A stretch of 43,334 nucleotides of DNA from Isotricha intestinalis (taxonomy: Eukaryota > Ciliophora > Litostomatea > Vestibuliferida > Isotrichidae): contig JAJJLU010003635.1 in NCBI GenBank assembly GCA_023807065.1, positions 1 through 43,334 on the forward strand, in the 5' to 3' direction. The notes below the pieces were generated by a model. That model worked only from the letters and a program-made list of their open reading frames with translations, was not told the DNA's origin and searched no databases. A program made the translations under genes and the position numbers. Shown here in pieces: positions 37,501 to 43,334 of this stretch (positions within the stretch are counted from its first letter, which is position 1; every line of letters begins with the position of its first letter).

Positions 37501-39380
37501 TTTATCAAATTATGGGAATTTGTGAATTAATTGAAAATAAAATAATTAAATATGATGAGCATCTTTTTATAATAAGAATTTCTAAAATTATTGATATAAA
37601 TTTAGATTTGTTGTTTGATTCATTAAATTTTGTTCTTTGTTTTAATCAAGAAAAAAAAAATTTGGAAGATAAATTTAATTGTCATTTACAATTATTATAT
37701 AAAGATGATGAATATTTTCTAAAATTAGGAAATGAATTAATAGATTTCATAAATTATTTAATCGAAAAATCTGAATCAAATGAAAATAATAATATAAAAA
37801 CTAAATTTCTTCCAATATTAAGAGCATCTGCATTACAAAGTCCTTTTCTCTTAATAAAAATTCATTTATTAAAGTTAAATGATGATTATAAAAGATGTAT
37901 AGATGTTTATCTTAATCAAAAAAATATTTATAAATATAATGTATTTGAATTTATTCACAAAAATTTATCATATTTATATAAAGAATCAACTGAATTATTT
38001 ATTCAACTTAAAAATTATGTAAAAGAAAAATTATCTGATTTATCAGAAATATCAGTTAAAGAAATAAGTAAATTAATAAATAAATGGTATTTTAATGATA
38101 AAGAAGATATTATAAATTATTTAGATAAAGTACCAAATATTCAATTGTTTTATTTAGAAAATATAATTAAAGAATATAAAGAAGATGAAACAGAAATGAA
38201 AGAAAATTCATATATTAAAGAAAAATATTGGAAATTATTATATTTATATTTAAAATTACTCATTAAATTTGATAGAAGACAGCAAGTATTAAAAACTTTA
38301 AAGGAAAATTCTCCATTCATAAATATTGAAATGTGTTTAAAATTATGTTTAGAAAATCAATTAACAGATTCAAGTATTTATTTATATCAATTATTAGGTG
38401 AAGGAACAAATGCATTAAATATTGCAATTAATCAAATTGAATATTGTTATACTAAAATAAAAAGGAATAAAGGAACAGATATAAATTTACATTATATTTT
38501 ATTAGGAGATTTAAAGAAAATTATATCGGATGGAACAAAAATATGTGAAAATTCCTATAATTTTATTGGAAATAATAAACTGCAAATTGAAGAAGACCCA
38601 AAGAATCAACTAATTTTAGAAAAAATGATGGAACAAAAGAATTTAGATAGTGATGATGAAGATGAAAAAAAAGAAGTAAATGAAATATACGAATGTTGGT
38701 TATTATTATTAAATAAATTGTATGCAATTCTTCAAGAAATTAAATCTCAAGTACAAAATGAATATTATATAAGCTTAAATGAATTTTTTTCAATAGAAAT
38801 AGAAACATTTTTAAAAAAAATGTGTTTTTATGTAGATATAAAAACAATATTAGATAATATAACAAGTAATTATCAGGAAGCAGAATTTAAGGAATTAAAA
38901 GGAATATTAACAAGAATTATTTCAGTAAATGCTCGTTTATATGGTTTTTATCAAAGTTTTATACATTTATTAAGTAATAATATATATTATGAGCAACAAA
39001 AATTTTCTAAAATGAAAGTTAAAGGAACTCCAATTAGAAAATATATATGTGACTTTTGTAAAATTGAATTTAAAGAAAGTGATAATGATGACATCACAGT
39101 TTTTAATTGTGGTCATGTTTTTCATTTTAGTTGTTTACCTTTATCAAAAGAAAAATCTTGTATAATTTGTAAAAAAGAAGAAATTGAATTAAGTATAATT
39201 AGAGAAGAAGAAAAACAATTATCTGAAGAAGAAATTACTGAAATTAATAAAAATATTGAAAGAATAAAAACTGAAAATCAAGAAAGATATAAGTTCAAAC
39301 AAACTAGAATAAAGATAATCAATGAAAAAAAGATAATGAATAAATTAGACCAATTTAATAAAGAATTTTTTGAATGTTAA
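34542..39380 (+). CDS. VPS8: Vps8-like CORVET tethering subunit with C-terminal RING-H2
   Basis: 1612 aa, one exon, the largest gene here. Residues about 190-340 hold WD40-like strands (RNGIIYIGCKDGSIKTF, then EDKYFLVGYATSFIILWEK), forming the N-terminal propeller. A long helical solenoid follows (about 640-1480), including a LLKIHLLKLNDDYKRCIDVY segment like CHCR/clathrin repeats of Vps8 and Vps41. The RING-H2 finger at about 1500-1550 has CDFCKIEF, then CGHVFHFSC, then CIIC. Order and length fit Vps8, the CORVET-specific subunit that binds Rab5-type GTPases and tethers early endosomes. Vps41 is the main alternative but is about half this size. The low-complexity Asn inserts lengthen it. The tRNA-Ser gene ends 73 nt upstream. 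Confidence 0.8.
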   Translation: MKINKKNTFSSIYNEIINDSSYDKFINKFKLDEQLNELLKKDNENSNSNKNKNEENSGIIKTSRKDKNKNYINVNLSFEDEEVYKILNEFNTLLTDESIFNNPKKPPTIDCLFPHLKKLDNLNITTSNKIEQTNTLEFVQNYEYQNYRNNNLYNKDLLFLSNYYHSTDFKYKIFEKKKLKSFSERIEKEKITCAKVRNGIIYIGCKDGSIKTFSEEKGYKDKTYIYNYDQKYKDLDKDVMCISFYEEDKYFLVGYATSFIILWEKTTVQTKKIITKTHDLPVIACKVLKYNQKELSILSSDLEGKIRITSFSSGFLFTKEDIIIVSDNLYPSFLLETLNFSSEEENNYESKLIYNKEKFTFDIAIIGNIEKIEVKKINKENYTNKNLLIIKNPDFNILDSKKQQKNIEYFENADISIGCGYLPDIYEEGDLNNHILLAVSWKDDISIYSMSDSNKLINPEKVGFYKNDNIIIRIGFITKSILFFIDRENKLKFINTRHFNIEMEITNVDYIFRNRITPSYSETSEIDDEIYINKNGIFEGNSLYINSIFYHQNYIYILIWENKKSRRNGESSINYSRQNSIFSNQNTLIISLNNSNENLPLAILQIKLLSWKEALDNTSNNGDWMNFFCIFKEILNQKIFTYSNIPFNTQKRTKLLIDNGKICGNYIYKYIIDKIHENDDIGDDEILSSIQDKIKFNNNNNNFMSIIIEFCISLHTVNYLFEIIKEIESKEKVNLLNLFIKNLEPFIIKNKLRIEILSQNFLNEILNYYSKKEIESNSHKMYNLSLIIYHLNIDCLKNNNKVKEICDNYHFFNAIIYIYNCGFVNFIYPFEQLFKFFLVAKELKFEDKNNLSSTNFYNNDLIKSYEKETFELSKEYIGHKLLWYINLCLEGKLYPTFEKIPPEQYNLIIPQIFKCIIKYEVIIELIKFDSFTFFKVFKNFFTEERSFNLLMTIPKNEITDIIEKYINIPSSNIKIQSEKYFIFNKLIYQIMGICELIENKIIKYDEHLFIIRISKIIDINLDLLFDSLNFVLCFNQEKKNLEDKFNCHLQLLYKDDEYFLKLGNELIDFINYLIEKSESNENNNIKTKFLPILRASALQSPFLLIKIHLLKLNDDYKRCIDVYLNQKNIYKYNVFEFIHKNLSYLYKESTELFIQLKNYVKEKLSDLSEISVKEISKLINKWYFNDKEDIINYLDKVPNIQLFYLENIIKEYKEDETEMKENSYIKEKYWKLLYLYLKLLIKFDRRQQVLKTLKENSPFINIEMCLKLCLENQLTDSSIYLYQLLGEGTNALNIAINQIEYCYTKIKRNKGTDINLHYILLGDLKKIISDGTKICENSYNFIGNNKLQIEEDPKNQLILEKMMEQKNLDSDDEDEKKEVNEIYECWLLLLNKLYAILQEIKSQVQNEYYISLNEFFSIEIETFLKKMCFYVDIKTILDNITSNYQEAEFKELKGILTRIISVNARLYGFYQSFIHLLSNNIYYEQQKFSKMKVKGTPIRKYICDFCKIEFKESDNDDITVFNCGHVFHFSCLPLSKEKSCIICKKEEIELSIIREEEKQLSEEEITEINKNIERIKTENQERYKFKQTRIKIINEKKIMNKLDQFNKEFFEC

Positions 39381-39558
39381 CAATAATTTTAATTTTAAAA
39401 TAATTTTTAGAAAAAAAAGGAAATCAAATATTCATTATAATTAATGCTTTATTTGAAAACAATTAAATTAAATGTTTTTTAAAATTTTTTTATATAATTT
39501 TTCTTTATGAAAATTTTTTTATTATATTTTTAAATCAATAATTTATGAAATATAATTA

Positions 39559-39921
39559 TTATGATAATAATGATTTGATAATAGAATTTTGAGACCATAT
39601 ATTTTCCAAAATATATATTAACAAACAACTTTTTGATGTTGAAATTAAATCATTTATCAATTGTTTTCTAATATATTTTGATAATAATTTATAAATAAAA
39701 AATAGATAATATTTATTTCTATTTAGTATATAAAGTCTTTTTAATTGTTTTTGTTTTAAATTAAATTTTTTTTGTTTTTCAATGGGAAGAATATAAATTT
39801 TATTGTCTTCTGAAGAATATTTTTGATTTATCCAAAAAATTAAATTACTAACTTTTTTGTTATTATAAAAAGTAAAATTATTAGTATCTAAAATAATTTT
39901 TATATTACTTTCATAAGACAT
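39559..39921 (-). CDS. unknown small basic protein
   Basis: 120 aa on the minus strand, directly downstream of enkurin with a 56-nt gap. It is rich in Lys, Leu, Ile and Tyr, with a positive middle (KQKKFNLKQKQLKRLYILN) and a more hydrophobic C-terminal half. No domain is recognised. Spacing typical of this window supports a real gene, but composition is little different from random A/T-rich sequence. Confidence 0.4.
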   Translation of the reverse strand: MSYESNIKIILDTNNFTFYNNKKVSNLIFWINQKYSSEDNKIYILPIEKQKKFNLKQKQLKRLYILNRNKYYLFFIYKLLSKYIRKQLINDLISTSKSCLLIYILENIWSQNSIIKSLLS

Positions 39922-39977
39922 ATTTTTTTAATTTTAAACAATTCTTTTAAAATTTTTATTTAAATATTAAATAATTT

Positions 39978-41024
39978 TTATTCAACTTTTAAAAATACTT
40001 TTTTTTTTGAAAATTTATCAATTTCATTTTCTATTTCAATTAATTTTCTTTCTAATTCTTCTTTTTTATCTTGAATAGATTTAGATCTTTTTGTAATAGG
40101 CATTTTTTCAAAAATATTTTCAAGAGTTTTTTTAGTTAAAATTAAACTATTTAAAGTTTTAATTCTTTCTTCTTCTGATATTAATTTGGTTCCAGGAGGA
40201 TAAGTTGCTTCTTCTTCTAATAATTTTTCATATTCTTTTCTTTTAATTTCATCTAATTTAAATTGTTTTAAATACTCTGGTATTTTACCATAATTTTTAT
40301 GAGTATAAATATTACCTTCTTCTTTACTTTTATATCGTTTTGGAATTTCTTTTATAATTTCAATATTTCTTTTTAAATAATTATGCTTAATTTTTGGAAG
40401 AATGATTCCTGAATCAATTGGTAAATCTTCTTTTTCTTTATAAATATACTCTTCTTTTTTTTTAATATTTAAAGTTTTATAATTCTCTATTTTAGAATTT
40501 AAGTTTATATTTCTTGATTCTGTAGTGTTTTTACAAATAATATCTGAATCTGAATTGAATTTTATTTTTTGTTTTTCTTTTTTTTCTTTTTTTCTTAGTT
40601 CTTTGATTTTCCTTTCATAATATTTTTCAAATAAGCTTGAATAATTTCTTTTACTTAAAATATTTTCAGGATCATAATATGGTGATATATAATTGAAATT
40701 TTTTGAAGGAGATAAAAAACTTTTTACTCTTTGATGTGTTCTTTTTTTGTCTAATTCTCTTAATACCCATTCTTCAGTGTCTGTTTTTAATCTAGATGGA
40801 ATATTTTCAAATCTTTTTAATTTATAAAGATTTTCCTCTTTTCTTTGTTTTTCTTCTTCTGTGTTTTTTTCGATAAATTGTTTTTTTTTGTTTTTTTCCT
40901 GTGAATTATAAATTAAAGATAAATTTTTTAAATGGGCATCGAAATTCATTTTTTTAATAGTTTTTGGATATAAATATCTTTGAATAATTGATCTTTGGAT
41001 TTTAGGAATATAATCTTTATGCAT
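39978..41024 (-). CDS. ENKUR: enkurin-domain protein
   Basis: 348 aa, minus strand, one exon. The first roughly 240 residues are basic and disordered with several helical pieces. Residues about 245-345 form the enkurin domain: PEYLKQFKLDEIKRKEYEKL, then PPGTKLISEEERIKTLNSL, then a helical end with EELERKLIEIENEIDKFSKK, as in the IQ/enkurin family. In motile cilia enkurin is a microtubule-associated and inner-junction-type axonemal protein that also binds calmodulin in mammals. The length exceeds human enkurin (256 aa) because of the N-terminal extension. The start is 134 nt from the divergent gene at 41159. Confidence 0.82.
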   Translation of the reverse strand: MHKDYIPKIQRSIIQRYLYPKTIKKMNFDAHLKNLSLIYNSQEKNKKKQFIEKNTEEEKQRKEENLYKLKRFENIPSRLKTDTEEWVLRELDKKRTHQRVKSFLSPSKNFNYISPYYDPENILSKRNYSSLFEKYYERKIKELRKKEKKEKQKIKFNSDSDIICKNTTESRNINLNSKIENYKTLNIKKKEEYIYKEKEDLPIDSGIILPKIKHNYLKRNIEIIKEIPKRYKSKEEGNIYTHKNYGKIPEYLKQFKLDEIKRKEYEKLLEEEATYPPGTKLISEEERIKTLNSLILTKKTLENIFEKMPITKRSKSIQDKKEELERKLIEIENEIDKFSKKKVFLKVE

Positions 41025-41158
41025 TTTATTTAAATTATTAATTAATTATACTTGTTTTCTAAAGAAATATTAATAATATATTTTTGAATATTATTAAAAA
41101 TTTAAATTTTTTAAATGGAAAATTTAATATAATAAATATTTTGTTTTTTCTCAATTAA

Positions 41159-42730
41159 ATGGAAATTAATTATGGAGAAGTTATTAAAACAATATTTGCT
41201 CAAAAGAAAAAAACAAATAAGTCAGTATATAAAAATAAAAATTCATATTCTTTGAAATCTATTACATCTATTCCAAGTGAAGAAAATTTTAGTGAAATAG
41301 TAAAAGGAAATTTAAAAAATTATGTGATAGAAAAACCTAATGATAATTATAATGGATTTCGAATTATAGATATAGATAAATTAAATGATAATCAAATAAC
41401 AGAAAATAACATTAAAACAACCAAAAATGATACAGATGATTATGATTTATATTTAAAAGGAGAAGAATTAATATCAAAATTAAAAAATGGTATAAAACAG
41501 ACAAATAATGGAAATTTTGAAATAAATATAACAAATAATATTAACCAAAAAAAGGAAAAAAAAAATAAAATTAAAATAAACCATAATAAAGCAACATCTT
41601 ATAATTTTTCAGAAAAAAATTTAAAAGAAATTGAAAATAATAATATAGAAAATAATTATTTGAATAAATCTTCTTCAAATTTAGTTGAAAATCAAATTAA
41701 AATAATAAAAAAGCAAAAAAAACCAGTGACAAGTTTAAAAAAAATTAAATTTGATAACATAATTAATAAGAGAAATATAAATAAAAATCAATATAATAAA
41801 TTTGAACTATACAATACAGAAGCTTTAGCATATGAAGCAATAAAAAATTATAGTCATTGTAGACCAAAAGAAAATAGTTTTTTAAAAAGAATGGAATTTT
41901 ATTCAGTGAAAAAACAAACAGAAGGAAAAATTATAGATATAATGGTAAATAAAGCAATGAGGAAAATTCCAGAAAAAGAAAAAATATTGATTTTTAATAG
42001 ATTAATCGAAGATTCGAATAGAAGAGTGGAAGCAAAAAATAGAATACAAATTGTAAATCAAAATAATAAAATAGCAAATGAATTATATGATTCAGAATCA
42101 GCATTAAAAAAAAAGAAAAAATTTGATCAAAGGAAATTTGAAGATGATTATCATGAAAATATAATAAATAAATTAAAAGAAAGAGAAAGACATTTAGAAC
42201 TTTTAAGAAATAAAAAAATACAAGATGAAAAAGAAAAAGAAGATTTAATAGTAAAACAAATGAAAAGTAGAAATAAAAAAGCTTCTCAATTAGAAATTGA
42301 TTCTATATCAAAAAGATTATATGATGAAGCAAATAATAGAAAATTAAAAAAAGAAATGTTAAGATCTTTTAGTGAATATGAATTCGAAAAAAGATTAAAT
42401 ACAATAAGTGATATGAATAAAAATACTAGAAATTATAGTCCATTTTTAAATCAAAATCATTTTAAATCAATTGAAAAAAAGACTAATAATTCAAATTCAA
42501 AAAACTATTATAATTTTACAACTTCTAATTATAATAATAATTCAATAAACTCTTCGGAAAATAATAAAAATAATTTCTCAAATGAACCTATTTCATATAA
42601 AAAGAAATTAATAGATAATATGAAAAAAAATATCAATGGTTACGGTAATAATTCATTGAATAAAAAAAGTAATAAATATGTTACTTATAATAATGCAGAA
42701 AAAATGATTGATAAATTTTTTGTGAAATAA
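41159..42730 (+). CDS. charged helical protein, family unknown
   Basis: 523 aa. Residues 1-215 are Asn/Lys/Ile-rich and disordered. Residues about 216-420 are a conserved-looking helical region starting YNTEALAYEAIKNYSHCR, followed by long charged helices (ERERHLELLRNKKIQDEKEK, and SKRLYDEANNRKLKKEMLRS). The C-terminal 100 residues are Asn/Ser-rich. It looks like a cytoskeletal or ciliary coiled-coil protein, judged only from composition and its divergent enkurin neighbour. Part of it (42253..42321) is repeated exactly at the right edge of the window. Confidence 0.6.
   Translation: MEINYGEVIKTIFAQKKKTNKSVYKNKNSYSLKSITSIPSEENFSEIVKGNLKNYVIEKPNDNYNGFRIIDIDKLNDNQITENNIKTTKNDTDDYDLYLKGEELISKLKNGIKQTNNGNFEINITNNINQKKEKKNKIKINHNKATSYNFSEKNLKEIENNNIENNYLNKSSSNLVENQIKIIKKQKKPVTSLKKIKFDNIINKRNINKNQYNKFELYNTEALAYEAIKNYSHCRPKENSFLKRMEFYSVKKQTEGKIIDIMVNKAMRKIPEKEKILIFNRLIEDSNRRVEAKNRIQIVNQNNKIANELYDSESALKKKKKFDQRKFEDDYHENIINKLKERERHLELLRNKKIQDEKEKEDLIVKQMKSRNKKASQLEIDSISKRLYDEANNRKLKKEMLRSFSEYEFEKRLNTISDMNKNTRNYSPFLNQNHFKSIEKKTNNSNSKNYYNFTTSNYNNNSINSSENNKNNFSNEPISYKKKLIDNMKKNINGYGNNSLNKKSNKYVTYNNAEKMIDKFFVK
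42253..42321 (+). repeat. 69-nt segment duplicated at the window end, copy inside the gene
   Basis: Identical over 69 bases to 43266..43334. It encodes part of the helical region (SRNKKASQLEIDSISKRL). Confidence 0.9.
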
Positions 42731-43334
42731 TAAAATTTTATAAATGAATTCATTTGTTAAATTTAAAAAATAAAAAATCTAAATTAAATTTAAAATAAAA
42801 AAACAATAAAAAATAAAAAAGCAAATAAATTAAATAAAAAAGAAATAGAGAATAATAATTGAAAAAAATGGTAAAAAGAAGATAAAAAAAGAACAAAATA
42901 AAATAAAAGAAAATAAATTAAAGATAGTGTAGAAGGAGTTGGAGTATTGGGAGAGTTTTTTTTTAAATAAAAATTTTTTATTAATATTAATTAATTGATT
43001 AATTATTTAATTCATTTTTTTATATCTTCTCTTATCTGTACTTAAACTTTAATTCTTCTTCTTCTTCCTCATTTTCTTTTTCATCTTCTTCATTACTTGT
43101 TTCATTTTTTTCATCATTTATGTAACTAATCTTTTGTTATTTAAAAAGAATCAGATGTAATATTATATTATAATGATTTTATTTTGAAATGGAGTTCTTA
43201 TTTAGATTCTCAAGAGATTTATAAAAGAAAAGATTTTACTGCAAAATTATAAGAAATATTTAATGAAAACAAATGAAAAGTAGAAATAAAAAAGCTTCTC
43301 AATTAGAAATTGATTCTATATCAAAAAGATTATA
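42731..43334. other. 3' region with no complete gene; possible minus-strand acidic exon
   Basis: 604 nt. A purine-rich, A/T-rich tract (about 42765-42950) follows the preceding gene and is non-coding. At 43125..43032 the minus strand gives an acidic frame (YINDEKNETSNEEDEKENEE start) ending at TAA and preceded by an acceptor-like GATTAG. It could be the last exon of a gene entering from the right, but no donor at the usual 25-55 nt is visible. On the plus strand 43145..43252 reads like protein (SDVILYYNDFILKWSSYLDS) and ends at TAA. Confidence 0.35.
43266..43334 (+). repeat. 69-nt segment duplicated at the window end, terminal copy
   Basis: Exact copy of 42253..42321 that begins abruptly and runs to the last base of the window. 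The flanking bases upstream differ. Confidence 0.9.

Noticed and set aside
1..43334. A genome-wide TAA/TAG-to-Gln code as in many ciliates
   Set aside because: Conserved genes end at TAA or TAG at the family C-terminus and have no internal TAR; only spacer islands suggest it.
1..43334. Prokaryotic operons, CRISPR arrays, insertion sequences or prophage
   Set aside because: Spliceosomal introns, a eukaryotic gene set and a class II nuclear-type tRNA show nuclear DNA; no such elements were seen.
1..43334. Telomere repeats marking a chromosome end
   Set aside because: No C4A2, C4A4 or related tandem repeat occurs at either edge.

Overview
The window is gene-dense, extremely AT-rich eukaryotic nuclear DNA. 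It encodes SRP72, a proteasome Rpt3 ATPase, LAMMER and Tousled-like kinases, a BET-type bromodomain protein, a SNARE, Vps8, a Trf4-type nucleotidyltransferase, mitochondrial-type Hsp70 and a nuclear tRNA-Ser. Cilium-linked genes (WDR60/DYNC2I1-like dynein intermediate chain, enkurin, centrin-like protein, MDH1B-like module) show a ciliated or flagellated cell. Genes are compact, spacers are short, and the seven introns I could place are only 26-54 nt (GTA...TAG). TAA, TAG and TGA all end genes and none occurs inside the recognised ones, so the standard code applies. Small introns, CAP/EF-hand proteins, cilium genes and DUF285 repeats fit a ciliate that kept the standard code (for example a litostome/rumen-type ciliate). 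That placement is an inference, not proved here.

Layout. 1-4.3 kb: the 5' part of an FCP1/SCP-like phosphatase running off the left edge, an IQ-motif protein, and SRP72. 4.3-8.3 kb: Rpt3, a short chromoshadow-like protein, a doubtful small ORF, and gene-poor spacers holding possible gene relics. 8.3-10.4 kb: a coiled-coil / B-box / DUF285 protein with a C-terminal CaaX box. 10.6-17.6 kb, minus strand: WDR60-like protein, LAMMER kinase, MDH1B-like protein. 17.7-26.2 kb: a three-exon SNARE, a BET-like bromodomain protein, an unknown two-exon gene, an N-acylated CAP protein, mitochondrial-type Hsp70, a centrin-like protein and two unknowns. 26.2-31.8 kb: Trf4-like nucleotidyltransferase, CAP+EF-hand protein, a decayed minus-strand stretch with an F-box relic, and a coiled-coil protein. 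32.1-42.7 kb: Tousled-like kinase, tRNA-Ser(CGA), Vps8, an unknown, enkurin, and a coiled-coil protein. The last 600 nt are non-coding and end in a 69-nt exact copy of part of the preceding gene.

The genes do not form one functional cluster; this is an ordinary chromosomal stretch with housekeeping, ciliary and signalling genes side by side. Several genes are divergent pairs about 50-115 nt apart that must share promoters: IQ protein/SRP72, MDH1B-like/SNARE, and bromodomain/19440 gene. The most unusual items are the B-box-DUF285-CaaX protein, the MDH1B N-module without its dehydrogenase, and spacer islands that look like gene relics whose in-frame stops are mostly TAA.
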